From Ifrita kowaldi (lineage: Eukaryota; Chordata; Aves; Passeriformes; Cinclosomatidae), in the NCBI GenBank assembly GCA_013398055.1, contig VZRS01009471.1, forward strand, positions 186,001 through 250,000: 64,000 nucleotides of DNA. Reading direction: 5' to 3'. The notes beneath the pieces are model-generated. The model searched no databases. It was not told the DNA's origin and worked only from the letters and a program-made list of their open reading frames with translations. Made by a program: the position numbers and the translations under genes. Within the stretch, counting starts at the first letter, position 1. Each line of letters opens with the position of its first letter. This document shows, one piece after another, positions 13,401-22,201 of this stretch.

Positions 13401-14488
13401 GATTTTGGCACCTCCCTAAGGTTTAAACAGCTTTTTCTTCAATTATGGGTGCTTTTAAGGTAATTGGCTCCCTGAAACCTGGGGAAACCAGTCTGCTGAG
13501 TTCATCTGCCAGGGAGGGTTTCTGATAGTGATGTTTCCCTGGGAGCCTTGACTTGCTGTAGGTGCATCTCCTTTCTGTCTGTATCTCCCAACAGGATCTC
13601 CCTCAGCACTTTTTGCCTCTCTCAAAGCAGGCTGAAGGTTCGGGCAGTCAGAGACAGGGGACCCAGCCCAGCATTAGCTGAGCAGAGCACCCTGAGCTGC
13701 GCTGGCTTGTTTTGCATGGGTATTCCTGAATCCAGTAAAACAGGTTGTTTTTCCCCAACATATCTCACTGTACTCAACCCTGCATGAAGGCAGCTCTCAG
13801 AATATGATCAAATGGATTAATTCAGTATCTCTGAGTGTTTACTGAGACTCACCTCTTCCTATTTTAAAGCTGCTATAGGTTTCTCTCAATTATTTCCATA
13901 ATTTATTTCACAAGGCCCGCAGTAGGTTCTGAGTTGGATTCTGTTGCTGTCAGGATTTTCAGTTATTTCCTCAGAACCAGTGGAGCAGCTCAGGAGGATG
14001 TTGTTTTAGCCCCTTTGTGTCAGACTGGTTGAGCAGAAGCAGCCGGGCAGCCAAGTTCCCATGTCACGTACTCCGTGTGCACGTGGCTCCTCACAACTGA
14101 TCCCTGCTGGGGGACTCAGAGCCTCACTGGGTGACATCTCTTGGGTGATCCATCCCTAGGGATCTTTTTTCTTTGATTTAGTCCTGAGCTGTAAAATTGA
14201 GCTGGAAGCTGCTCCTCACCCAGTCTGTTTAATCCAGGTTCCTGCCCCACGCCTGGAACTGCAGCATCTCCAGTGTTATCCCAGCTGCCATGAAAGGGAG
14301 GGTTATGGCCACTAAATAGGTGCTGATGCCCTTTTCTTACCTGTGCTGAGTTTTTCTACTTCTTATCTTGCTACTGAATCAAAAACTCTGACTTCTTTGA
14401 TGTAGTCTTGTTGAGACAGGAGCTCTACGATCCTCTCGCCCACAAACCCACATCCTCCTGTCACCAGGTAGACCCAGGCTCCATCCAT
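1023..14488 (-). CDS. HSD3B7-like: HSD3B7-like 3-beta-hydroxysteroid dehydrogenase, six coding exons with one in-frame stop
   Basis: Joining 14488-14341, 10607-10452, 7655-7547, 3550-3451, 2536-2374 and 1462-1023 gives 372 codons including the TAA stop; all five junctions have GT/AG sites and matching phases. The product is a short-chain dehydrogenase of the 3-beta-HSD family. Visible features are the Rossmann motif TGGCGFVG (residues 10-17), Asp37 after the second strand, YTSS (120-123), the catalytic pair Tyr153/Lys157, and YVGNVAW near 225-230. The 30-residue Ser-to-Tyr spacing matches human 3-beta-HSD. A hydrophobic stretch near YWKMWLMIQL fits the membrane anchor of the family. Members oxidise a 3-beta-hydroxyl on NAD and isomerise the double bond; HSD3B7 acts on 7-alpha-hydroxylated sterols in bile-acid synthesis. 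The six-exon layout and 371-residue length fit HSD3B7 better than HSD3B1/2. Codon 42 is TAA, so the gene as read may be non-functional. Substrate and strict orthology are inferred. Confidence 0.87.
1463..2373 (-). other. HSD3B7-like: HSD3B7-like intron 5
   Basis: A 0.9 kb AT-rich intron with consensus ends. I see no repeat or exon in it. Confidence 0.8.
2374..2536 (-). CDS. HSD3B7-like: HSD3B7-like coding exon 5
   Basis: 163 bp, phase 0 in (TTTACAG) and phase 1 out (GTGAGT). It encodes LSNGGKLRTCIIRANTVYGE and ends ERNLTYVG. The family normally has Arg-Pro before the IYGE motif; here residues 184-191 read RANTVYGE, so the conserved proline is replaced. Confidence 0.9.
2537..3450 (-). other. 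HSD3B7-like: HSD3B7-like intron 4
   Basis: A 0.9 kb intron between consensus splice sites. I see nothing further in it. Confidence 0.8.
3451..3550 (-). CDS. HSD3B7-like: HSD3B7-like coding exon 4 (YxxxK motif)
   Basis: 100 bp, phase 2 in and phase 0 out (AAAAAG/GTACGA). It encodes RGNEDTEYSG, ELPYGKTKAMAEK and VLEANGKK. Tyr153 and Lys157 form the YxxxK catalytic pair. RGNEDT and LEANG are close to HSD3B7. Confidence 0.93.
3551..7546 (-). other. HSD3B7-like: HSD3B7-like intron 3
   Basis: A 4.0 kb intron. It contains a 32 bp tandem duplication (4734-4797). I see no other element or exon-like sequence with family similarity. Confidence 0.8.
4734..4797 (+). repeat. Two-copy tandem duplication, 32 bp unit
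   Basis: The copies at 4734-4765 and 4766-4797 both begin GCAGAGGTGTTTTTGT and differ at three positions. It lies within intron 3. Confidence 0.85.
7547..7655 (-). CDS. HSD3B7-like: HSD3B7-like coding exon 3 (YTSS serine)
   Basis: 109 bp, phase 1 in and phase 2 out (CTCAG/GTGAGG). It encodes GTENVLRACCD, YLLYTSSIAAVGPN and CEPML. The YTSS serine at residue 123 is the expected catalytic serine. Confidence 0.92.
7656..10451 (-). other. HSD3B7-like: HSD3B7-like intron 2
   Basis: A 2.8 kb intron with consensus GTGAGC and CCCCACAG ends. Apart from the 23 bp tandem duplication at 9951-9996, I see no recognisable element. Confidence 0.8.
9951..9996 (+). repeat. Two-copy tandem duplication, 23 bp unit
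   Basis: Two adjacent copies, 9951-9973 and 9974-9996, share the CTAATTAA start and the CAGCATCACTC core, with three or four differences. It reads as a small old duplication within an intron. Confidence 0.7.
10452..10607 (-). CDS. HSD3B7-like: HSD3B7-like coding exon 2
   Basis: 156 bp, entered in phase 1 from TTTTTCTGCAG and left in phase 1 at GTGAGC. It encodes TRVTVMRGDIRD, then VHVVLHTAAVVD, then MRAVNVG. These are the family's third strand (GDI), the IHTA strand and the VNV.GT helix of the NAD-binding fold. Confidence 0.9.
12060..12480 (+). mobile_element. CR1-like LINE relic, reverse-transcriptase region (part 1)
   Basis: Read with frame shifts, this plus-strand stretch resembles the reverse transcriptase of CR1 LINEs. 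It has PDELYPGLLK near the start, EAGNYR in the middle (compare the PGNYRPVSL motif), and DKVTG followed by VDVIYLDF.KAL near 12380-12450 (compare VDVVYLDFSKAFD). Several in-frame stops and frame changes show it is long dead. Boundaries are approximate. Confidence 0.6.
12590..12790 (+). mobile_element. CR1-like LINE relic, reverse-transcriptase region (part 2)
   Basis: This continues the preceding relic. Around 12650-12690 the plus strand reads SDNIRLGG, a decayed form of the FADDTKLGG catalytic block of CR1 reverse transcriptases, followed by EDLRM. The 100 bases between the two parts show no clear match. Similar decayed sequence may extend to about 13080. Confidence 0.45.
13301..13323 (+). 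other. Potential G-quadruplex
   Basis: Four guanine runs (5, 4, 4 and 3) are separated by loops of 4, 1 and 2 bases, which fits the G3+N1-7 rule. It lies inside HSD3B7-like intron 1. Function is unknown. Confidence 0.4.
14341..14488 (-). CDS. HSD3B7-like: HSD3B7-like coding exon 1 (Rossmann start)
   Basis: The ATG at 14488-14486 begins MDGAWVYLVTGGCGFVG, which aligns with the N terminus of HSD3B7, where a short leader precedes VYLVTGGCGFLG. An upstream in-frame ATG at 14548 would add 20 residues unlike the family, and a possible acceptor lies just before the chosen start. The exon ends at a strong donor (CACAG/GTAAGA) in phase 1. It contains TAA at 14365-14363, after DSVAR. The reading frame on both sides of the stop (EVEKLST follows) aligns without gaps to the family. 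Confidence 0.85.
14363..14365 (-). other. HSD3B7-like: In-frame TAA at codon 42 of the HSD3B7-like gene
   Basis: The plus strand reads TTA here, giving TAA between AGA (Arg41) and GAA (Glu43). The exon continues in the same frame for 21 more bases to a consensus donor whose phase matches exon 2. The stop is therefore inside coding sequence and not in an intron. One substitution at its first base (GAA to TAA) would be enough to create it. Confidence 0.85.
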
Positions 14489-14492
14489 TGCT
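14489..14492 (-). promoter_or_regulatory. HSD3B7-like: Possible 5' UTR splice acceptor before the start codon
   Basis: On the minus strand a pyrimidine-rich stretch ends in CTTCAG at 14491, followed by CA and then the ATG. This would place a non-coding first exon upstream, as in other HSD3B genes. It is a weak, single-site inference. Confidence 0.35.
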
Positions 14493-17480
14493 GAAGATGT
14501 TTTTGTGGTTGAGGAGCAGAGAGAAGGTGGCTGCCAGGGTCTTATCATGCACTCAGCCTGCGTTTTCTGAGCTGAGTCTAAAGTTTAGCTGTCACAGAAT
14601 GCTCCTGGGTGAACATTAACTCCAGCCAGTTACACATAAATCAGGTTTTCCTTGGCACAGTCCCACAGTGCTGCCACAGGCCCCTTCTGGGCTCTCTGGC
14701 TCAGCCTTTCCCTTCTCCCACGGTAGCCCGTGGTCAGTGGGGCACCTCTGGCTTGCCTTGGTGCGTGTCCAGTCTCAGGCCAAAATTTGGCTGCCAGAAG
14801 TTTTCCACCCTGGTCAGCCCCTTCCCACAGGCCGCTTTATCAGTTGTTGGAGCTCTGGGAACTGCACAGTGTGTCCTGGAGATGCTCAGGGCAGCTGCTG
14901 CCAGCGGGATGCTGCAAGGACCTTGTTCCCATGCCCTGGTGATTTGTGGAGAGACTTTATGGCAGCAAATCCTTCCAGTGCTGAGCTGGGTCAGGAATGG
15001 GCATCTGGGGCTTTGTGGTCACCAATTCTACCAGTCTGAGCACCTGGCATGGCTCTCCTGGATGGATGTGCCTTGTGTTGAATACATCACACACACCCCT
15101 CTCTCATCTATCTATCCATCTATTTATCTATCTATCTCTATAGATTTATGTTTAGGAGGAGAAAGTCCTCTCATGATTTGAAAACTGTCTTGGAGTGCAA
15201 ACTCTGCCACATCCTTCAGCAAAACGTTCCAACAATTAATTCTCATCACTGGTACAAGTTTTATCTGCCAGCCCATGGCTAAATCACCTTTCCCTGCTGT
15301 GCTACAGAGAGCGGCTGCTGTTTAATTTGCCATTGGAGTCAATAAACAGGACCAGCTTTGTCCGAGAGTGCTTGATCCTGTCCTAAAAGTGGGATGTGGC
15401 AGGGGGAGGACCTGTCCTGTTTCTCTCTGCCTCTTGTAAAGGCTCAGAGATAACAAAGTCAGGCCTGATCAGCTCCCAGGCTCTCCTTGATGCCAAGCAA
15501 ACAACATCCTTTGGTCTGGAATAGTCACATTTTTTCCCATCCATCCTTGAACCAGCTTGTCACTGGTTTTGGTGAACTGTTCCTAGAGGGTAAATAAGGT
15601 AATATAATCTCCCTGCTTATTCTTCCTTTATACAGTGCAGTAGTTGTTTTTCTCCAGTGTTGCTTGGGAAGCTTAGGGTGAGTTTGTTCCTGTTTCAGGT
15701 TCACTGCTTACCCCATCCTCAGGCTGCAATGTGGAGAGAATTCCAACTACATTCATGGCCAGAGCCATTCTTACCACAGAGTCCGTGCCTGCCTGGATAA
15801 AGAGCCACTTGCTGCTGAGCATGTGGCTAATGAAGAGTTAAGGCAGTGAACTCCAAGAGTAGCTGTGGTTTGTTTGTGAATAAATAGGGTTTTTTTAATC
15901 AGCTCCTGCTACAAGTTCAGCGTGTTCCTCTCTGCCATTGATTTTCCTGGGCTGTGTTAAGCTCAGGAGAAGCCAGTTCCCCTCGCTGTGATTACAATCA
16001 GTGGCCATAATGGCCCAGAGACCAACATGGGCCTGATGCTAATTTGGTGCCTGGCAGACCAGCACAGCCACAAATGTCCCAAGAAATTAATTTAGCCTTT
16101 TATCCAGCAACTCCCAATCTGTACAGTGGTGATTAACACAACTGCCTTCTCTCAGAGGACTTTTTGCAAGGATAAATATATCGAAGTTGGAGGTGTTAGG
16201 ACTCAAAAACTGAGATAAATACACCCTGAGAGACCCAGAGAAGTGCTGCATGGGAATATCTGGCATGAAGTAACCTTGAGCATGTCCTCATCAGTGATGC
16301 AAAACTCCGTGTGAAGCAGAGGCCTCGACTCTGTGGACATTTCTGAGTGTTTACAAGGCTCAGCCTTTGCTGCACTGTTTATCTGCATCTCTATAGTGTA
16401 AAAAACTGGCTGGGATTTACATGTCTCTTGTTTTCATTGGGGTGTGAAAAACAAGTTCAGAGCCCAGAACTGTGACATCTGTGACAGAAGCAGCCCAGGT
16501 CCTCCCCTGCAGCCTCCCTTTGCTAACACAGAGGTGTTAATCCAGAGGAGCAGTCATTCCCAGAGCAGGAAGCTTAAAAGAAGGTCTTTACCCACATCCT
16601 CTTCTGGCAGTTTGAATTGTCACAAGAGATAACAGCTCTGGGGGTCTCCATAAGCCCAGTGGCACACTCAGAGAACCCAAAAGCTGCTGGAGGAGGCAGA
16701 TGCCCAGGAGGTACCAGGGGATGTCAGGGAGGGGGTCTGGCCAGCCCTTGCTGTCTTAGCTGAGCCAGCTCAACTTCCTTGTTCTGTGAGGAAACTTTTG
16801 GAGAAGTGAGGAACGCTGCAAATATCAGCAGATTTTAATTGACAGTGTTGGGCAGAGCACAATTCTCTGTCTGGCTTGTTTCCCCCTCACAATCTGCTGC
16901 AGCCACCTGTCCTCCGAGTGCCCTCGCTGAGCCCAGGCAGAGCTGTGATCCCTGGATCTGCACTGACACAAAACTCCTGCAGGAACTGGAGGGCTGCTCT
17001 GCAGGAGGAATCTGCCAGGTCCGGGGAGAGCCTTGCTCTGCAGTGCACAGCAAGATGCTCAAAGGTTACCTGAGAGGCTGCCTGAGGAGCTAAAACAGCT
17101 CCCCATGAGGGCAGGATGTGCCCCAGTGCTTGGGATGTGCCTCTGTGCTTGGGTCCTGCAGCTGGGAATGCAGAAAGGTGACTCAGGGTGTCCTGGAGAC
17201 AGATCTCTCTATCCAACACCTGCAGAGGAGACATTCCCACAGAGGGCAGGGAAACTCAGCTCTCATTTTAGGCAAGAAAGGCCCTTTTTGCCCCTCCAGC
17301 CCACAGCAGGTGCCCAGAAGCAGGGCCTTCAGGCACATCTTGGTTTTAAAAGCCCTGAGAAGGGGCATCCCAAAGAGAAGGTTGAGATGTCACAGAGGAA
17401 AAGCAGCTGCCCTGACTTCAGGCTGCAGTTTGCTTGAACTTGCTCTGAACTTTGTAAATAGAGGACACCTGACATGATAG
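14493..17480. other. Intergenic region upstream of the HSD3B7-like gene
   Basis: This should hold the promoter and any non-coding first exon of the minus-strand HSD3B7-like gene, but I cannot place a start site with confidence. A degenerate ATCT microsatellite lies at 15106-15141. No coding sequence is evident. Confidence 0.5.
15106..15141 (+). repeat. Degenerate ATCT tetranucleotide microsatellite
   Basis: About nine units of ATCT/ATCC/ATTT in a row. It is a simple repeat. Confidence 0.8.
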
Positions 17481-17495
17481 TCATTTACAGTAAGT

Positions 17496-17501
17496 TTATT
17501 T
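17496..17501 (-). terminator. COL26A1: Candidate distal polyadenylation signal of COL26A1
   Basis: AATAAA on the minus strand, 4.5 kb past the COL26A1 stop. A TG-rich stretch follows it in the transcript direction. Other AATAAA hexamers on this strand occur at 18355-18360 and 19964-19969, so alternative ends are possible. Confidence 0.4.
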
Positions 17502-18354
17502 CTCAGTGCATTACATGAAAGGTCTTTGGTATTTGTGGGTCCTTGAATACTGTTCCCACTCTGCTCCGTAAGAAAATGCTGAATACAAAACATTCCATAT
17601 ACAGTAACAAACCCCATAGCAAATAAAGAGAAATAGATATTTGGAACAATAACATAGCAATATGAAAACAGATAAGTAACCATGCAAGAGGTGGAACAAA
17701 CAGGTTGTGTTTACAACAAACATTAAAGCCTGCCATAAATGAGTTCATCCTGTCAGATGAGATTTACTCTTGCTCTAAGTTAAGAAATTACACATGATTG
17801 CAAGATACTGCCTATGGCTGCCCTATAAAAGACCAAATGGTTGTAAAGCTGATCCCCAGGAGAGAAGCCAGGACCATTGGCACACATACGAAACACACTG
17901 ATATAAATAAAAAAGGTACTGTGTAAAATAACTAGTGAAGAAGTTACCGTTTCCTTCCGTGGGTGGGAATGTGCCTTGTGAACAATTATAGCACCTTTGA
18001 ATCCTTTGGTTTCACAGGAAACCAAGAAATCACAGAGACTCTGAGTAGTTTAACCCCTACACCCCCAGTGGAATGTCATTTTGAGTCAGACAAGGGCTGT
18101 AAACGTGGAGGAGGATGGGTTTCCAATCACTGTACCAGGAAGGAATTCCAGAAGCTGATTGTCCTTAGAAGCTTTGTCACAGTGCTCAGGGGCCCACATG
18201 ACAACAGCTCATGGCAGACACCAAGCAGAGCCCACACAGCACCAGCATGTGCTGCTCCAGGGCTGAATCTGATTTTCAAGGCCTGTTCCTTTCAAAGTTG
18301 ATGGCAAAATGATTGTGGAGTTCGGTGGGAGCAGGTGAGGGCTCTTCTCTCTGT

Positions 18355-18360
18355 TTTATT
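18355..18360 (-). terminator. COL26A1: Candidate intermediate polyadenylation signal of COL26A1
   Basis: An AATAAA hexamer on the minus strand about 3.7 kb past the COL26A1 stop. It is an alternative to the signals at 17496 and 19964. Confidence 0.3.
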
Positions 18361-19902
18361 TCTATTTCCCTGGGTTGCTATCTATTCCTTTCAGTAAGTG
18401 CAAATTAGACCTTCTGGAGAGGAGCATTCCCTGCCTCCCAGGAGTTCCAGATTGCTGGTGAACGTGAGGGTGCACGACTTGCAAAGGGTTTTGGTTGTGC
18501 AATGTGCTGCTTCTGGTTAGCTCAGGGCAAGGAAAACACTACTACTACCAGAGCTTCTCCAAGTCAAAAACACACTGGAGCTCAAACAAACATCAAGAAT
18601 TTCAAAAAAGTCTTAGGGAAAAAAAAAATAGGAAAAGAACACACTATGATATTGCACAGTATGTATGTAAGATAAAGCACTAAACATTTCAATTAAAATA
18701 TATTTCTAAATGAGCACGCATTCCAAATAAATCCCCTAAGTTACATAGACATGGCAATAAGCATTACATGCCCTGGCTGAAATGAACCTCAGGATCCTGC
18801 CTATGATGGAGAATGTGGTTGGAGTGGTTTGCTTGGTCATCAATATCATTAATGTCAGCGTGTGAGGCTGTGCTCACCTTTAAATGTGACTAAACTGGGG
18901 TGGCACAACAGTGTGGCCCAACCCCAGTGTGAGTGGAGAGGAATGAAACCCCAGCAGAGAGAGAAAGTCCATCTGGTATAATCCTACTGTCCCCCAGTTA
19001 AAGATACAATACCTCATCAGAGAGATGGAGCTGAACAAAGCAAGGGGTATGGGAGGAAAAAATTACATAGCTCATACAGAAACCTGGAAACATCAATGAT
19101 TAAAGTGGTCTCAAACCTAAACAGCCTTTTGACAATTGACGTGGCAGGATTCATTGCAAACAACTTCCATTAAGTTTTCCTTTCATCTTGTCAGTAATTT
19201 GTTTTAAATAATACAAAATTCCAAATCCTTGTCAGTATGAATGCCTCAGCAATGCAAGTGACTAATGCATTAGCACTCACCAAGCTCATGCAACAGCTTT
19301 GAATTCAGAAGACGAACTTGGAGGAGGAAAGATTTCTCTTTCAGTTCAGTGTGAAGCCTCTGAAATGTCAGGGAACCAAAAATGGCCTCATAGTATTCCC
19401 TCTTCCCCTAATTCAACCCTGTAGCTACAGGACCAGTGAAACTGAACTTCCCCACTTCCCTTTTTAATGATTGCTTTGGTTGGGTTTGGTCCCTGAAGCT
19501 GCCATGAGGACACATTGTTCCTGTGGCACCAGTCTACCCAGTGCACGAGCTTAGAACTCAGATTTCTCCTCAGTCTTCAGGCCTGATTTTCCAGCACCAA
19601 CTGGTTGGCACAAGGATTTATCTCCTGGAAGCCACCAGGGAAGTCTTGGAGTATCCATGTGATCCAGAGCAAGATGGTCCCAATTCAACACAGAGGTAAC
19701 CAAGTACTTCTCAATTCCTGCACAGGAATCAGCCTGTAAATGGGGAAACACCCTTTTTTTGGCACATTTAATTCTTACATGGAAAGATTATTCCCAGAAT
19801 GTTCCCGTGGCTGCTCCAGGCTTGGCTGCCCACAAACAGAGCTACTGCCCTGCCAGGAGTGGGAGGAGGGACATGGGCTCTTACAGCACTACAGACATCC
19901 TT

Positions 19903-19938
19903 AGAGTTAGAGCTGGGTTTAGAGTTAGTGCTGGGTTT
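19903..19938 (+). repeat. Two-copy tandem duplication, 18 bp unit
   Basis: AGAGTTAGAGCTGGGTTT is followed at once by a copy with one change (19921-19938). It is short and local. Confidence 0.8.
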
Positions 19939-19963
19939 GAAACTAAGATGCATTCAGAGAGCC

Positions 19964-19969
19964 TTTATT
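19964..19969 (-). terminator. COL26A1: Candidate proximal polyadenylation signal of COL26A1
   Basis: The first AATAAA on the minus strand past the COL26A1 stop, about 2.06 kb downstream. Use of this site would give the shortest 3' UTR. Confidence 0.35.
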
Positions 19970-22028
19970 CCCTTCTCCCAAAGGTCAGGAACCTGCTGGA
20001 CTTGAGTTTTACTCCTTTTCTTGTCTCTCTACACCACGCTCCAGCCGTAACTCAGAGTGCAGCGAGGCAACTCCCCAGACTCCTGCAAAGCTTTGGGCTT
20101 GTTTCTTGGAAATGTCCCATGGAAAACTCAATCCTTTGGAAGCACAGCCTGAACCAGGTGGGCTGGTGCTGAACGAGCCCCACCTCTGGAACTAGCCAAG
20201 CAGAGTGAGGATGCAAAGGCAGGGCAGGGACTTGCATTCCTGCTGCCTCCACCACAGCTGTTATTCAGCTGCACAGCAGTAAAAGCGGAGTTCTGGTGCT
20301 TGCTCAGCATCAGCTTATGCCATTTCACCTGGCTGGGGATAGCTGGATTCCTAAAGAGCAGGGCCAAGTGAAGGCATGGTAAATCCAGCCATCCTGAAGT
20401 AGCCTGTGATCTGCTCCTCTGTGAACATGCCAGGCCCTTCAGAGGAAGGACTGGGATTGGATGTTTCTGTAGCACCACCATGCTCACAGTGTGCATGGAC
20501 AATTTAATGTGTGGCTAATGCTGGGCTGGCAGAGCTCCTCCATTTTTAGCCTCATTTCCAGTGGGCTTTGCCTTGGGAAGATCACTTGGGGTGCTGAACA
20601 CAGGGACTGCAGAGTGTTTTCTTTGCAAAGCTTCTGACAGAAACACTGCAGCAGTGCAGCCCAGCTCGCTCACACAGCTGTGTCCTGCACAGGAACCAGG
20701 GACAGTGGGGCCAATAACACAAACTCAATTTGCTCTCTTTTGTCCTGGGCTGAATTCAAAAACTGTCAGAACATGGGAATTAAAGAGGAAAAAACTAGTA
20801 CAGTCAGGTCTGTCGATTAATCTCCCCCTTCTAACAAAAATCACTGTCTACATGAATGACATCAGCTTGTCTGACCTCGTTAGCACAGCAGGTGGAGTGA
20901 TTCATTTGTCACTGAAGGGCAGGTTCAACTTCTTAAACCTGGAAGCTGGTACTTCCCCTAAAATAACAAGTTATTGCAAAAAGTAAAATGACACTGTATT
21001 TAACTCCCAGTGCAAGATAAGCTCTTGACAAGACTAATTCCTTAGCCTGTGGTTTGCTACTACATTGTCTCCAGATTCAAATGGCAAGGATTTACTAACA
21101 AGATTAAAACAAAACACTGTGAAAACATTTTTCCTGATTGCTGTAGGATTAAGAAACTATTGCAAAATATCCCTTTCTGTGAATAGTTACTGCCACCACT
21201 TAAATTAATTATCTCTGGATGTATGCACAAGCTGAACACAGTATGGGAAAATTCTTGCACAATTCCATCATATCTCATGCAAACTGCTCCATATTTTCAC
21301 AGAAACAGTCTAAACTCTCTGAAGACAGACAGAAAGCCAGTGCTGTCATGAACATTTGCATCAAAAGTCCTTGCTTAGCCAACCACAAGTAGAAACAATG
21401 TCACTCACATGCAATTAGCAACATGAAAAGCCAAGATTTTGATGCAGAAGTCCAGAGAGCCACCTGAATTTTCAGCTGTAGTTATTTTTAAATGTACTTG
21501 GTATTTTCTAATTTGTTCTTTGCTTAAAAGAAATCCTTGCAGGTCATGCTTTCATGGCCTGTGGAAGTAGCATCTGGAAGTTAGTGTGACACCAACACAT
21601 GAAATAAAAGCAGATGCCTCCAACTACAGCAATGGACAAGGCAGAGGCTTGGCTTTGGGACTGGGGGGGATGGATGGGCTTGGCCAGTTAAGCAGAGCTT
21701 TACTGAGGGGCTGTCAAGGGCACTGAGGAACAAGGGGAGGGTTAAACTCTCGAGGCACAGCCAGGAGGTGTCACTTCTGTAGGCAGCTTCTGAGATACCT
21801 GACAACTGCTATTCTAAAGGCAAACCAACAACATCAAGGAAAACGTTCTGAAAACCCTCTCTGAGCTATGGATAAGTCATTCCCTGCAATCAGGGCTCAG
21901 TATTGGCCAGGGAAGGAAACCCAGCCACCAACACTGCAGGCTCCCACCCACTTCATCTGCAGTGTGCAGTCAGGCACTGGGTACTGTATCTTTAACTGGG
22001 GAACAGGCAGGAGGACACGGAGATGCTC

Positions 22029-22201
22029 CTACTTCATCCGGTTGCTTCTCCTTCTGGCTTCACCGGCATCCAGCAGTGAAGAGAGGAGCTGGTGGGCCTG
22101 GGGCTGCCGGGGTCCTCCTCGCTTGATCTTGATGCTGGTTCTCAGCGGGGAGCCCGGGATCACATCCTGTCCAGAGCCTGGCTCAATGGAAGACAAAGAG
22201 T
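22029..22201 (-). CDS. COL26A1: COL26A1 last exon (basic C-terminal tail)
   Basis: 173 bp, entered in phase 1 from CTTACAG and ending at TAG (22031-22029). It encodes DSLSSIEPGSGQD, SIKIKRGG and a tail ending RRRSNRMK. The GSGQD and IK.KRGG segments match the C terminus of collagen XXVI. Confidence 0.93.

Larger units (their letters stand above)
10608..14340 (-). other. HSD3B7-like: HSD3B7-like intron 1
   Basis: A 3.7 kb intron, GTAAGA to TTTTTCTGCAG. It contains a degraded CR1-like reverse-transcriptase relic (about 12060-12790), a potential G-quadruplex (13301-13323), and otherwise unassigned unique sequence. Confidence 0.8.
17502..22028 (-). other. COL26A1: Probable COL26A1 3' UTR
   Basis: This stretch follows the stop codon at 22031-22029 on the minus strand. 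It has no plausible exon, is AT-rich in its distal half and carries three AATAAA hexamers in the sense direction (19964, 18355, 17496). How much is transcribed cannot be decided from sequence alone. A small tandem duplication lies at 19903-19938. Confidence 0.4.

Noticed and set aside
14363..14380. Donor at TCA/GTAGCA that would remove the in-frame stop by splicing early
   Set aside because: Poor donor consensus, and it would end exon 1 in phase 0, which does not match the phase of exon 2; the GTAAGA donor at 14340 fits both sequence and phase.
14486..14548. Upstream start codon at 14548 adding 20 residues to the HSD3B7-like protein
   Set aside because: The added residues have no counterpart in the family, and a pyrimidine tract with CAG lies directly before the chosen ATG, so this stretch is probably intron.
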